64,000 nt of DNA, taken from Kalymmatonema hyalinum WJT4-NPBG1. Lineage in GTDB: Bacteria > Cyanobacteriota > Cyanobacteriia > Cyanobacteriales > Nostocaceae. Every line of letters starts with the position of its first letter. The stretch's first letter is position 1. Below, piece by piece: positions 43,472-54,380 of the stretch. The stretch is from positions 62,001 to 126,000 of the forward strand of contig JAHHIB010000006.1 in NCBI GenBank assembly GCA_019359075.1, written 5' to 3'. Made by a program: the position numbers and the translations under genes. The notes beneath the pieces were generated by a model. The model saw only the letters and a program-made list of their open reading frames with translations. It searched no databases and was not told the DNA's origin.

Positions 43472-44797
43472 TTAAATGGTATTGCTATCGGGCAATATAT
43501 CCTCTGCATTTTTGATGATTTTGAAGAGATACCCACCTAAGCCAATTAATATACCTAATAAACCTAGAATAAAAAGGACTAGACCCATTCCAGCACCAGG
43601 ACCAATACCAATGATTCCGCCGAACATAGGTACAATGCTACCTTCTGGTTGCATTGCTGGCTCAAAAACGTAGTCAGCTAGCGGTCCTGCAATAATTATG
43701 GCTAAAGGCATAGTAATTTCTCCTATCTGGCGTTGCACGCCAAAAACACGCCCTTGCAAATCGGGTGGTACTTTGGCTTGCCAGATAGCTTGATTACAGC
43801 CATATGCAATCGGGGGAAAGAATTTAGTAAAAAAGGCGGCTGTAGCCCAAACAGGAAGGTTCTGTCCCAGTCCCATCAGCATTGTACCCAGTAGGCTAGT
43901 AAATGCTACGCCAAGCAAAACCCCGTGTATTTTGCGCGTCGGACCACCCCAACAGCTCATCAACACACCGCCAGCTATTCCTCCAATACCAAAAGCTGAA
44001 CTTACAATTCCAAATATGACCTGATTGTTATTCGAGCGAGCCAAAATCATGGGTGCAAACAAAGCCATGTAGAAGCCGAAAGTGATGTTGATAGTGAAGA
44101 AAATAAGTACAAGTCCGCTAAGGCTGGGACGCTTAGAAATGTAGCGGAATCCGTAAATAGAATCTTGCCATAAACTAACGCTACTAACTTTTTCAACGGC
44201 TGTTTTTTCTGGCTGGGGAATATGTATGAAAAGTAATGCACTTATTGCTACTAGAAAAGTTAATATATCAATGGTCATAATACCTTTTATGCCAATAAGC
44301 GCAAACAAAAAGCCTGCCAATACTGGAGCGGTAACACCCGAAATAGATTCCAAAAGTGAGAGCATACCGCTAGCTTGAGTGTATTGAGCTTTTGACAGCA
44401 TCATGGATATGGAAGCGTAATAAGCTGGAAATTGAAAAGATTCAAATATTGAGGCAATAGCTGTCGTGAGATACAGATGTTTCACTTCCAAATTGTTAGT
44501 GGCATAAAGTACTAATAAGCCAATTGTTACCAAACCTGCGCCCAAGTCGCTGATAAATAAAATCAGTTTTCGATTCCAGCGATCTACCAGCGCACCAGCA
44601 ATAGGGCTGAGTAGTATAGATGGCATAAAGGAACAGAAGAATACCAAAGCTGTAGCTGTGGCTTGTTCGGTTATTGTGTATGTCCATATAGTAAGAGTAA
44701 AGCGGGTCATAGCAGTACCCAACTGTGAAATCACCTGACCAAACCAGATGACTGTAAATCCTTTCATGCCAGTTAGTAGCTTTGCTTTTCTCATCAA
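43472..44797 (-). CDS. MFS exporter, EntS/MFS_3-like
   Basis: This 441-residue major facilitator protein has about 12 transmembrane helices. Conserved features are the N-terminal FTVIWFGQVISQLGTAMTRF, the motif A-like loop AGALVDRWNRKLILF (about 66-80), SGMLSLLESISGVTAPVLAG and the second-half loop QAKVPPDLQGRVFGVQRQIG. This subfamily (MFS_3, including EntS) exports siderophores and small peptides. It is the last gene of the biosynthetic operon, 73 bases after the second NRPS gene on the same strand, so it most likely exports the product. Confidence 0.9.
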   Translation of the reverse strand: MMRKAKLLTGMKGFTVIWFGQVISQLGTAMTRFTLTIWTYTITEQATATALVFFCSFMPSILLSPIAGALVDRWNRKLILFISDLGAGLVTIGLLVLYATNNLEVKHLYLTTAIASIFESFQFPAYYASISMMLSKAQYTQASGMLSLLESISGVTAPVLAGFLFALIGIKGIMTIDILTFLVAISALLFIHIPQPEKTAVEKVSSVSLWQDSIYGFRYISKRPSLSGLVLIFFTINITFGFYMALFAPMILARSNNNQVIFGIVSSAFGIGGIAGGVLMSCWGGPTRKIHGVLLGVAFTSLLGTMLMGLGQNLPVWATAAFFTKFFPPIAYGCNQAIWQAKVPPDLQGRVFGVQRQIGEITMPLAIIIAGPLADYVFEPAMQPEGSIVPMFGGIIGIGPGAGMGLVLFILGLLGILIGLGGYLFKIIKNAEDILPDSNTI

Positions 44798-44870
44798 ATT
44801 TCTCTCTTGTTATTGGTTCATTAGAATTGCTGTATTATTCCTAATAAATTACAATCCGGCTTTTGGAAGA

Positions 44871-47800
44871 CTACAACCGAACGATTAATGAAATGAGCGA
44901 TCGCACTGTCTCCATCAAAGATTCGGCTAGACTCTCAATTGTGGACTGTCGATAAACATTTTCACTATAGATAAAATCTACCTCCAGGCTGTTCTCAGAT
45001 ATTACCCCGATGACATCTAGTAAATGCGGTCGATTTCCTTGTTTTTGCCTAATTGTTCCGGGAGATTCTGGGGCAAATTGGAATAAAGAAGCTTGAGAAA
45101 AATCTACTTGACCAAAGTAGTTGAAGGCAACTTCAGCTTGAGGTAAAGACCTTAATTTTTCGGCAACTTGAGTATTTGGTGTAAGATAGCGAAGAATACC
45201 GTAGCCGATGCCTCGGTTGGGAATGCGCTGAATTTGCTGTTTGACCGATCGCAACACATCCTCCAAAGTATCTCCATTGCCCATATCTAAAAACACAGGG
45301 TAAATGCTGGTAAACCATCCCACAGTGCGAGATACATCCATATCTTCTAAGATTTCCTCGCGTCCATGACCCAAGAAGTTAAGCAACAGAGAACTTTTGC
45401 CTGTCCACTGGGACATGGCACATAGTAAGCTAGTCAACAACACCTCTTGAGCTTGAGTGCCATAAATAGGAAACTCCCGCAGCAGCACATGAGTTTCTTT
45501 TTCATTGAGAAACCTGGAAACAGTGCGGCTAGAACATTCAGTATTAATGCCTTCAGGATAGTCCACTGGCAGAGGGTTTGCTTGTTTGGGTAGGGTTTCC
45601 AGCCAGTAAGACAACTCTTGCTGAATGTTATCCGACTGTGCATATTTGATCAGTTGTTGAGACCATTGCTGGTAAGAAGTACTCTTGGGGGGAAGTTGAA
45701 TAGCTTGACCGCTATTGAGCTGCTGATAGAGTGTTTGGAGATCCTCTACCAAAAACCGCATCGAAACCGCGTCAATTACTAGGTGATGGGCAACTATTAA
45801 TAGGAGGTCTGACTTTTGGGAACCAAGTTCAAAGAGAACAACCCCTATCAGTGGTTCTTGGGACAAATTGAAGTTAGCCAGTAACTCTGCTGCCGTTGCA
45901 TTGATCGCTTGTTGGCGATCGCTCGTTGGTACGTGCGATAAATTAATTCGCTCAAAAGCGAGCGCCGCCCCAGGACTGGCGTTATACTGCTCCCAGCCAG
46001 AAACATTTCGTTCAAAGCGCAGGCGGAGTGCATCGTGATACAGCAGTAAATGTTGGAAAGCTGCTTCCAGCACACAGACATCTACTTTTTGCCGCACCTC
46101 CAGCAGCCACGTCAAGTTCCAGGGATAAGAGTTTGGCAGATCCTGCTCGAATAAAAAGTGCTGGATGGGGGTGAGGGGAACCAAACCCGTTACAGGTTCC
46201 TGTTCGGTGCAGACTGCCGTCGCCGTGCTAGCTACTGCTGCTACTTCAACAATAGTTGGATACCCAAACATCTGTCTGGGTGTTAGTTGAATACCTGCTT
46301 GCTTGGCACGAGCGATCGTCTGCATAATGAGAATCGAATCTCCACCCAAGGCAAAGAAGTTGTCGTTAATGCCTACAGGTTTGACAGCAAGTACCTCAGC
46401 CCAAATTTCCGTTAGTATCTTCTCTATGGGAGTGCGAGGTGGCACATATTCAGTACGGCTACGCGCTGACGTGAGAGTAGGAATTCCTACCTCAAATTCG
46501 CTGTTGACTTGCTCAGGTGCTGGTAATGCCCGCCGATCCACTTTGCCGTTAGCTGTCAGTGGCAGGGCATCCAACACCATGAACGCAAAAGGCACCATAT
46601 ACTCAGGCAGTTTCTCGCTCAAGAAGTGGCGCAGTTCATCAACGGTAGGGGCTGGCTTTTGCACGGGGACTACATACGCCACCAAACGCTTATTGCTTTG
46701 CTGTTGATCTGCCATAACGACAGCTTGATGCACAGCCGGATGCTGCACCAAAGCCGCCTCAATTTCTCCTAACTCAATGCGGTATCCGCCGACTTTAACC
46801 TGGTAATCTTCCCGTCCTAAAAACTCAATTTGACCGTTTGGTAAATAGCAACCTAAGTCCCCTGTACGGTACAAGCGACTACCAGTAACGGGATGAGTGA
46901 TAAAGTTGGCAGCAGTCTTTTGCTCATCCCGCCAGTAACCTTTTGCTAAACCAATTCCCCCAATATATAGCTGTCCCGGCACCCATACAGGACAAGGTTC
47001 TAGTGCCTCATTCAAGACGTAAAATTGCTGGTTGGTCATCGGACAACCGTAGGGGATGCTTTTCCAGCTTGGGTCGATAGTTTCAATCGGGTAAAGAATT
47101 GACCAGATTGAAGCTTCGGTAGCACCTCCTAGACTGATGACTTGAGCATTTCTAGCTATAGCTTTAATTCGAGAAGTCAGAGGTAATGGCAACCAGTCTC
47201 CACTTAGAAGCACTAGGCGTAAAGAGGTCAGGGAAAATTCTGGTCGCACATTGGCATATTCCACTAACATCTGCATTAAGGCGGGTACTGAGTTCCAAAC
47301 AGTAATTTGCTCGTGTGCGATCGCATCCAACCAATGAGATGGGTCTTTAGCCGCATTCGCTTGGGGAATGACAATTGTTGCCCCAGCAGCTAAAGTACCG
47401 AAAATGTCGTAGACCGACAAGTCAAAACTGAGGGAGGAAAGCGCGAATACTCGGTCAGATGAGTTAACATCAAAACGTTTATTGATATCGAGGATGGTGT
47501 TAACTGCTCCGCGATGGTCTATCATCACTCCTTTAGGCATCCCGGTAGAACCAGAAGTGTAGATAACATAGGCTAAATCTTCGGGTTGCTGTACCGGATG
47601 CAAAGGCTGGTGTTTTTCAGATAGCAGTTCTTTTATGTCTACATAAATTCGCTTTACAAAAGAAGGTAACTCTAAGGTTTGATTCAGTTTTAATTGGGTT
47701 AAAACTAAGCTGACTTGTGCTTGTTGTAGTAAATGCGTAAGCCGCTGATTAGGCAATCCTGGGTCGATGGGTACGTAGGCAGCACCAGCAGCTAAGATGC

Positions 47801-49529
47801 CCAAAACAGCTACGACTTGCTCCCATCCTTTCTCCATAACGACAGCCACCAGAGTGTTTGGCTTTGCACCCAAGTGCCGCAGTCGGTGTCCCAATGCCTG
47901 TGAAAGGCTATGCAACTCTTGGTAAGTCAAGGTGCGCTTTGGTGCAATAATGGCGGCATGATGGGGATGCTGTTTTACCTGAGCCTCAAATAAAGTGTGT
48001 AGCAGCAAATCTGGTACTGGTAGCGTGGTGCTATTGATAGCTTCAAAAAGCTCAATTTGGGCATTTGGTAACAGTTGCCGTCTGGTTTTCAACCAAACCG
48101 ATTCATCATTAGCCAAACGAAACAGAAAACCACAATAAGCTTCAAACATATCAGAAAGAAGCCCACCGGGGAAAAGTTCCTCGACAGCATCCCAGTTAAA
48201 AACTAAAGTTTCTTCTTCCTCATAAACTTGATGATCTAGCAAAACTTGAGGTGTCTGGGTGATGCTGTAAACTACCGAGCCAAATGGGGCGAATGGGTCA
48301 GTATTCTGTCCGGCTTCTGTTAAAGTAAGGGTGCTGGTAAATACGACTGGCATCAGAGCTTTTGACTCCTGAGTTTGGATGCGAGCCAATTCTCGCAACA
48401 CCTGCACTCCGTCAAAGTAGCGATGATCTAAATCTTCCCAAAGTTGCTCTTGTATGTTTCGAGCATGGGTTTCAAACGAATCTAAAGTTGAGTTGTCTAT
48501 GGCAAGTAAGCTTAATGAGGTGAAGTCACCAACAATTTCGTTGATTTGGGGATGTAGGGGTAGGCGATTAAATAGCGTTAGGTTGATGGTAAATCGGGGA
48601 CATTTGCTCCAGACACTCAGAACTTCGGCAAAAGCAGCTAATAGCACTCCTGATGGCGTTAAACCTGCTTGATTTGCTCGTGTTTTCAGTTGTTGCCAGA
48701 TTTCTGGTTGTAGCGTTGCACTCCGACGCACAAACCGAGGGGAATGTAGCAAGCTGGGATGTTTTGCCAAAGGTAATTCGGGTGCGGGTGGTAGGGTATG
48801 AATTCGCCTCAGCCAATAGTCCCGCGATCGCTCATACTCGCAAGAACCTTGCAGCGCGACACAAGCGAGAACATAATCTCGGAACGATACCGCGATCGCA
48901 CCTAGAGGAGCATCGGCATCTTGGTAAAGTTCCCAAAGTTCTTGCAATAGAACTTGCAGACTCCAGTCATCACCAATTAACAAGTCGAAGCTGATATGTT
49001 GCCGAATGCACCGTTCATTTAATATAGAAACACGAATGTCAAATAAAGGCCATTGATCGGTTGGCAGTATTTGATGAGACATTTTCTGGCGAGTCGCTTC
49101 TAATTGCGAAGCTGCTACCTCTGGACTTTCTTTGCGTAGATCCAACACTTGAATTTCATAAGGTGGTACAGAGTCCAGAATTTGCTGTTCTCCAGAAGGT
49201 AAGACAATCGCTCGCAGCATTTCGTGACGTTCGATTAACCGCTGCCAAGCTTTTTCATATCTTTCTAAATCTAAATTGATGCTTTCAATTTCCCAGTAAG
49301 CATGAGCTGCTACATTGCCCAATTCCAGCGCTTCACTGCGACCGATCCAGTAAGCTTGTTGAATGTTAGTAAGTGGGAAAGGTTGGTGCCGTTTTTCTGG
49401 AGCGGACACTATAGGAGGAAGTGGTTGCGTTTGCGAAAGTTCTATTCCTTCCTCTTCAAGTAAATATGCGAGAAGATCGCGCTCTTCGGTAGAAAGTTCA
49501 TTTCCGTCTGCAAAGCTTTTGATATTCAT
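44871..49529 (-). CDS. NRPS: Cy-A(Cys)-T-E
   Basis: This 1552-residue synthetase comprises a heterocyclisation (Cy) domain (about 45-470) with PFPLTNIQQAYWIGR and the Cy-type DxxxxD in HISFDLLIGDDWS, which replaces HHxxxDG; an A domain (about 510-1000) with YTSGSTGMPKG near 661; a carrier (LGGDSI near 1061); and an epimerisation domain (about 1120-1550) with HHLVIDAVSM, NFLGHGREEILEDMDVSRTV and AFNYFGQVD. The specificity code read by alignment to PheA (nine positions) is D-L-Y-N-L-S-L-I-W, a known cysteine code. It should add Cys, cyclise it to thiazoline and epimerise it. There is no thioesterase. In the E motif HHxxxDG the Gly is Ala. The start overlaps the PKS stop (TAATG). Confidence 0.95.
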   Translation of the reverse strand: MNIKSFADGNELSTEERDLLAYLLEEEGIELSQTQPLPPIVSAPEKRHQPFPLTNIQQAYWIGRSEALELGNVAAHAYWEIESINLDLERYEKAWQRLIERHEMLRAIVLPSGEQQILDSVPPYEIQVLDLRKESPEVAASQLEATRQKMSHQILPTDQWPLFDIRVSILNERCIRQHISFDLLIGDDWSLQVLLQELWELYQDADAPLGAIAVSFRDYVLACVALQGSCEYERSRDYWLRRIHTLPPAPELPLAKHPSLLHSPRFVRRSATLQPEIWQQLKTRANQAGLTPSGVLLAAFAEVLSVWSKCPRFTINLTLFNRLPLHPQINEIVGDFTSLSLLAIDNSTLDSFETHARNIQEQLWEDLDHRYFDGVQVLRELARIQTQESKALMPVVFTSTLTLTEAGQNTDPFAPFGSVVYSITQTPQVLLDHQVYEEEETLVFNWDAVEELFPGGLLSDMFEAYCGFLFRLANDESVWLKTRRQLLPNAQIELFEAINSTTLPVPDLLLHTLFEAQVKQHPHHAAIIAPKRTLTYQELHSLSQALGHRLRHLGAKPNTLVAVVMEKGWEQVVAVLGILAAGAAYVPIDPGLPNQRLTHLLQQAQVSLVLTQLKLNQTLELPSFVKRIYVDIKELLSEKHQPLHPVQQPEDLAYVIYTSGSTGMPKGVMIDHRGAVNTILDINKRFDVNSSDRVFALSSLSFDLSVYDIFGTLAAGATIVIPQANAAKDPSHWLDAIAHEQITVWNSVPALMQMLVEYANVRPEFSLTSLRLVLLSGDWLPLPLTSRIKAIARNAQVISLGGATEASIWSILYPIETIDPSWKSIPYGCPMTNQQFYVLNEALEPCPVWVPGQLYIGGIGLAKGYWRDEQKTAANFITHPVTGSRLYRTGDLGCYLPNGQIEFLGREDYQVKVGGYRIELGEIEAALVQHPAVHQAVVMADQQQSNKRLVAYVVPVQKPAPTVDELRHFLSEKLPEYMVPFAFMVLDALPLTANGKVDRRALPAPEQVNSEFEVGIPTLTSARSRTEYVPPRTPIEKILTEIWAEVLAVKPVGINDNFFALGGDSILIMQTIARAKQAGIQLTPRQMFGYPTIVEVAAVASTATAVCTEQEPVTGLVPLTPIQHFLFEQDLPNSYPWNLTWLLEVRQKVDVCVLEAAFQHLLLYHDALRLRFERNVSGWEQYNASPGAALAFERINLSHVPTSDRQQAINATAAELLANFNLSQEPLIGVVLFELGSQKSDLLLIVAHHLVIDAVSMRFLVEDLQTLYQQLNSGQAIQLPPKSTSYQQWSQQLIKYAQSDNIQQELSYWLETLPKQANPLPVDYPEGINTECSSRTVSRFLNEKETHVLLREFPIYGTQAQEVLLTSLLCAMSQWTGKSSLLLNFLGHGREEILEDMDVSRTVGWFTSIYPVFLDMGNGDTLEDVLRSVKQQIQRIPNRGIGYGILRYLTPNTQVAEKLRSLPQAEVAFNYFGQVDFSQASLFQFAPESPGTIRQKQGNRPHLLDVIGVISENSLEVDFIYSENVYRQSTIESLAESLMETVRSLISLIVRL

Positions 49530-52500
49530 TAAACTCTAGCTCCCCTTTTCTTTTCCTGAAGCGTCTGTTTGATGTCTTGAGCAGACATATTCTTGAGCCT
49601 TTTTAAAGCTTTAGCAATCTTTTCGGTTTGTCCTGGCTTTGGTTCGTTGGTAATAATGGCGTGGGACAAATCTGCGACATTAGTTGCTTTAAAAAGAGTA
49701 CGAAGAGGTAGTTCTACCTGGAAGGTATCACGCAACCTAGAAACTAACGGCAAGGCAAGCAAAGAGTCTCCCCCTAGTTCAAAAAAGTTGTCGTATATGC
49801 CTATTTGTTTGATACCAAGCAATTTTTCCCAAATCTCAGTAACAGTTTCTTCAACCTCATTTCTCGGAGCAACGTAGGAATTTGATAAACTCGGTCTAGG
49901 ATGGCTCGACGATGAATTGAGTTCTTGGGAATCTTTGACTTTTTGTAAAGGTTTAAAGTTAATCCATTGGTCAATCCTAGCTTTTAAATCTCCTGTGGAA
50001 ATGACAATTTGAGTGGGCGCATTTATGGCTAAAATACGTTGTAAAGTCTCCACCCCTTCTGCAAGTGTCATGGTTAATTCAGCCATACTTGCTCCTAAAG
50101 CTGTTGTTGTTGTTGGTTTTTCTTCTTTAACTTGCCAGTTGTCCCAATTTACATTCAGCCAAGGGAAAGAGTGGGTTTGGTTGCACTTATAAGCAAAAGC
50201 ATCAACGAATATGTTAGCGGCAGAGTAGGCTATACAACCTAATCCTCCTAAAACAGATGATAGGGAAGATACCAATAGACAAAAATCAAGTTTTCTTCCC
50301 TGCAATTCTTGTTCTAATACTATAAGTCCGCGTCCTTTAGCCTGAAACTGCTGCTCGCACTCGGTTTTATCTGTTTCTTGAATAGAGCGAAATGACTTTT
50401 CTCTGACAATTCCTGCGGCGTGAATGACTCCATGCAGAAGACCAAATCGTTCGTATATCTGGGTAATGACTGCTTGCATTTGGCTGCGATCGCCCACATC
50501 TGCGTTCTTGACCAAAACTTCGGCACCCAGTTTTTCAAGTGTTTGCAATTTCTGAATCTTGCGGCTGATTTCATCCTGAGAATCGTGAGTTTCCAGCCAT
50601 TTTTCCCACTCGTCTTTTTTGGGAAAAGGCGATCGCCCAACTAATATTAGTTTGGCTTGCACGGTTTTTGCTAGATGTTCGGCAAGCACCAGACCAAGAC
50701 CTCCCAGTCCACCTGTGATAAGATAGACTCCACCTTGGCGCAACCTTATTTTGCTCCCAGCTTTATCATCCAGTCGTATTGCTTCAAAAGTTTGCACCCA
50801 TCGATGATTTCCACGGTAAGCAACAACTAAGTCAGACTGCTCTGCTGCTGTAAATTCGGCTATGAGTTGGTTTATTAGCTTATTGTCCTGGGAAGTTTTG
50901 ATTTCAGGAAGTACGATATCAATGCTGCGGCAAGTTATATTGCTGTATTCTTGAGGAATAACCTTGCACGGACCTAAGACAGTCGCCTTTTCTGGAAAAA
51001 GTACCTTTTCTTCAGTCACTCCCTGCATATTCGCTGACACAACTTTGATTTGCAAAGAATCGGTAAGATTTCTATCTTTAAATGCTTGCACAAGATAAAG
51101 TAGACTGTAAAAACCGAGTTCCTGAGAGCTTTCAAAAAATTCAATTTCAGATTGTTTCTGCTGAGGCGGTTGAATGCTCCACAAGTGTGCAACTATTTGG
51201 GGAATTTTACTTAACGTGCAAAGTTCTTTTAGTAAGCTATCGTAATGGTGGCGTGATCGCGGATTGATAATATACACACCATCGTCAACTTTGCGAAACT
51301 CCTCCCCAATCATCACTTTGATAACAGTTTGCTTTTCTTGTTCCAAAACTTTGGCAATTTGCTCTCCCAAACCGCATTCATCCACAAATATCAACCAGCA
51401 ACGTTTTACGCTTTCTAATTCTCCCGGTTGAAATAATTTAGGTGCAATAGAACGTTTCCAGGATGGGATGTAAAACCAGTCGGAAATGTCAGGCTTTTTG
51501 CTTAATGATACTGAGCGATTAGTTTCAGCGTCAGATAAGTTTTTCGGTTCAATCCAATAACGCTGACGCTCAAAGGGGTAAGTTGGTAAGGGTAAGCGAT
51601 GGCGTTTTTCGTAAGTGTAAAATTTCGAGAAATCTATTAACGTACCCTCAAGCCAAAGTCTGCCTAATGTATTTAATAAAAATGCTACATCTGACTGTTC
51701 TTCTTTGGAATGTCGCAACGAAGAAAGTACAATTTGTCCGGTTATCTGTCCTTGATGCTGTTTTGCTAAAGTGCTTAATGTTCGACCTGGTCCAACTTCT
51801 AATAAAATTCGTTCTGATTTCAACAACTCCTGTATTCCAGAAGAAAACTGTACCGTGTGGCGCAAATGTTTCGCCCAATAGCTAGGATTTGTTGCTTCTG
51901 CTGCTGATATCCAGGTGCCTGTAAGATTGGACAAAAAGGGAATTTCGGGGGGGTTCAACTTAACTTTTTTTACCAGTTCGGTGAATGGATCTAAAATAGA
52001 ATCCATCACAGAAGAATGAAAAGCATGGGAGGTATGTAAGCGACTTAATTCCAAACTTTTCGCCGCCAACTCATCCTCTAGTTGGGCGATCGCTTCTACT
52101 GTACCAGAAACAACACATCGAGATGGTGCGTTAATTGCTGCCAAGGAAAGCCCTTCTTTTAAAAAAGGTTGCACTTCTACTGCCGATAAGGAAACAGAAA
52201 GCATCGATCCAGGAGGCAATTGCTGCATCAATTTTCCTCTAGCTGCCACCAACGCCAAGGCATCTTCTAAACAAAAGACACCAGCGAGACAAGCAGCTAC
52301 ATATTCTCCGATACTGTGACCGATCGCAGCTTGAGGTTGTACTCCCCACGACATCCACAACTTAGCCAAAGCGTATTCAATGACAAATAATGCTGGTTGT
52401 GCAATCGCCGTCTGTTTTAGTTGCTGTGTTGCTTTATCCATATTTGACTCGTCTGGATACAGCACTTGCCGCAAATCTAAATTTAGATGAGGTTGTAGCA

Positions 52501-54208
52501 GTTGGCAGCAGCGCTTGACTTCCTCTCGAAAAGTTGGCTCAGTTTCGTAGAGTTCCCGCGCCATATTTACATATTGCGCTCCTTGACCGGGAAACATAAA
52601 TACAATTGGTTTTTCGCTTGGCTTTTGCAAGTGATAGGATTGCTGCAAATTCAAATTTGAGAGTGCATTTACGGCATCTTCAACGTTTTGGCAAACCAAC
52701 ATCCGGCGATAATTGAAAACGCTGCGACCCACTTGTAATGTGTAAGCTGCATCGGCAAGATTAATATCAGGATGCTGTTTAAAGTGTGCAGCTAAATTTG
52801 CAGTAGCAGTATCCAAAGCTGTTGGAGTTTTGGCAGAAAGTAACAATAATTGATATTTTCTGCCCTGCACCTCTGCACCCCTAGAATTATGCTCAATAGG
52901 CGCTTCCTCCAAAACTACATGAGTGTTAGTTCCCCCGAAGCCAAAGGAACTAATACCTGCACGACGGGGAGTGCCGTTTGCCTTCCATTCAGATAAAGAA
53001 GTGTTGACGTAAAATGGGCTGTTGGCGAAATCTATTTGAGGATTTGGCTTCTCGAAATGCAGGGTGGGTGGTAGTAATTTATGTTTGAGAGATAAAACAG
53101 TTTTAATTAAACCAGCGATACCAGCAGCTGCATCTAAATGTCCGATATTAGTTTTGACAGAACCGATAGCACAGTAGGGTTTTTTATTAGGATTGGTGGG
53201 AAAAATTTTAGAAAGAGCAGCAATTTCAATTGGATCGCCTAAGGGAGTTCCGGTTCCGTGAGCTTCGATATAGCTAATAGTTTCGGGTTCCACTCCTGCT
53301 ACAGACAAAGCTTCTGCGATCGCTTTTGCCTGTCCGTCAACGCTGGGTGCTGTGTAGCCAACTTTGGCAGAACCGTCATTATTGATGGCAGAACCTTTGA
53401 TGACAGCATGAATGCAATCGCCATCTGCAAGAGCATCTTCCAATCGCTTCAAAACAACAATTCCTAATCCATTACCGCCAACAGTTCCTTGTGCTTTAGC
53501 ATCAAATGCGCGACAATGTCCGTCTGGGGAAACAGCTCCTCCTTCTTGATAAAGATAACCGAGTTTTTGCGGAACTTTAATTGAAACTCCACCAGCCAAA
53601 GCCATATCGCATTGATAATCTAGTAAGCTTTGACAAGCCAAGTTTACAGCAACTAATGAAGTAGAACAAGCAGTTTGAACGCAAATACTAGGACCGTTAA
53701 GGTTTAATTTGTAAGAAACGCGGGTAGCTAAATAATCTTTATCGTTACCAATCAAAACTTCAACAAATTCTGAAGGCTTTCCCAGTTTCCATTGTGATGC
53801 CAAGTTGAGTAATGAATAAGTGTTAATCCCTGAACCAGCGTAAACACCGATTGCCCCTTGATAATTTTCAGGAGTATAGCCAGCATTTTCCAAAGCCTCC
53901 CAAGCGCACTCCAAAAAGATCCGCTGTTGGGGATCTATAATTTCAGCTTCTTTGGGAGTCATCCTAAAGAATTGAGCATCGAATAGATCTACATCTTCTA
54001 GGATGTATCCTGCTTTGACAAACTGAGGATTTTTTACAATGGTGGGGTCTATATTTTCTTCCATCTCCTTGGAAGAAAAGACTGAAATTGATTCTATGCC
54101 GTTTTTTAGGTTATGCCAAAATGTTTCAATATTTTTGGCTTTGGGAAAACGACCTGCCATGCCAATAATGGCTATTCCGGTCAAATCTATTTCTTCTTGA
54201 TTTATCAC
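49529..54208 (-). CDS. Type I PKS: KS-AT-KR-ACP
   Basis: In this 1559-residue polyketide synthase the ketosynthase (about 5-430) has the active Cys in VQTACSTSL (near 178) and both His in EAHGTGTPLGD and NIGHLDAAAG. The acyltransferase (about 540-850) has GHSIGEY near 632 and HAFHS near 727, a malonyl-CoA type signature. The ketoreductase (about 1160-1400) has the NADPH site TGGLGGLG and the catalytic Ser and Tyr in LVSSLSS and YSAANIF. The ACP has LGGDSLLA near 1481. There is no dehydratase, enoylreductase or methyltransferase, so one malonate would be added and reduced to a beta-hydroxy unit. It lies between the two NRPS genes in transcription order. Confidence 0.95.
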   Translation of the reverse strand: MINQEEIDLTGIAIIGMAGRFPKAKNIETFWHNLKNGIESISVFSSKEMEENIDPTIVKNPQFVKAGYILEDVDLFDAQFFRMTPKEAEIIDPQQRIFLECAWEALENAGYTPENYQGAIGVYAGSGINTYSLLNLASQWKLGKPSEFVEVLIGNDKDYLATRVSYKLNLNGPSICVQTACSTSLVAVNLACQSLLDYQCDMALAGGVSIKVPQKLGYLYQEGGAVSPDGHCRAFDAKAQGTVGGNGLGIVVLKRLEDALADGDCIHAVIKGSAINNDGSAKVGYTAPSVDGQAKAIAEALSVAGVEPETISYIEAHGTGTPLGDPIEIAALSKIFPTNPNKKPYCAIGSVKTNIGHLDAAAGIAGLIKTVLSLKHKLLPPTLHFEKPNPQIDFANSPFYVNTSLSEWKANGTPRRAGISSFGFGGTNTHVVLEEAPIEHNSRGAEVQGRKYQLLLLSAKTPTALDTATANLAAHFKQHPDINLADAAYTLQVGRSVFNYRRMLVCQNVEDAVNALSNLNLQQSYHLQKPSEKPIVFMFPGQGAQYVNMARELYETEPTFREEVKRCCQLLQPHLNLDLRQVLYPDESNMDKATQQLKQTAIAQPALFVIEYALAKLWMSWGVQPQAAIGHSIGEYVAACLAGVFCLEDALALVAARGKLMQQLPPGSMLSVSLSAVEVQPFLKEGLSLAAINAPSRCVVSGTVEAIAQLEDELAAKSLELSRLHTSHAFHSSVMDSILDPFTELVKKVKLNPPEIPFLSNLTGTWISAAEATNPSYWAKHLRHTVQFSSGIQELLKSERILLEVGPGRTLSTLAKQHQGQITGQIVLSSLRHSKEEQSDVAFLLNTLGRLWLEGTLIDFSKFYTYEKRHRLPLPTYPFERQRYWIEPKNLSDAETNRSVSLSKKPDISDWFYIPSWKRSIAPKLFQPGELESVKRCWLIFVDECGLGEQIAKVLEQEKQTVIKVMIGEEFRKVDDGVYIINPRSRHHYDSLLKELCTLSKIPQIVAHLWSIQPPQQKQSEIEFFESSQELGFYSLLYLVQAFKDRNLTDSLQIKVVSANMQGVTEEKVLFPEKATVLGPCKVIPQEYSNITCRSIDIVLPEIKTSQDNKLINQLIAEFTAAEQSDLVVAYRGNHRWVQTFEAIRLDDKAGSKIRLRQGGVYLITGGLGGLGLVLAEHLAKTVQAKLILVGRSPFPKKDEWEKWLETHDSQDEISRKIQKLQTLEKLGAEVLVKNADVGDRSQMQAVITQIYERFGLLHGVIHAAGIVREKSFRSIQETDKTECEQQFQAKGRGLIVLEQELQGRKLDFCLLVSSLSSVLGGLGCIAYSAANIFVDAFAYKCNQTHSFPWLNVNWDNWQVKEEKPTTTTALGASMAELTMTLAEGVETLQRILAINAPTQIVISTGDLKARIDQWINFKPLQKVKDSQELNSSSSHPRPSLSNSYVAPRNEVEETVTEIWEKLLGIKQIGIYDNFFELGGDSLLALPLVSRLRDTFQVELPLRTLFKATNVADLSHAIITNEPKPGQTEKIAKALKRLKNMSAQDIKQTLQEKKRGARV

Positions 54209-54380
54209 GGTTTTTCTCCGATTTCTTGAAAAATCTATAGGTTTTGGGTGAAGTAATATGGTGGTTCGATTGATTTATGAAGGGTTTTAAGTGAATTAAC
54301 CGCAGAGACGCTGAGGACGCAGAGGTAAGAGAGGTAGAAGTTCACAAATTATTTAGGATTGATATTTTCTTTTTCAGCAG
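54209..54380. repeat. intergenic repeat between NRPS and PKS genes
   Basis: The 172-base gap between the first NRPS and the PKS carries a dispersed cyanobacterial repeat at 54299-54334 (CGCAGAGACGCTGAGGACGC). No promoter or terminator is evident, so the genes may still form one operon. Confidence 0.55.
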
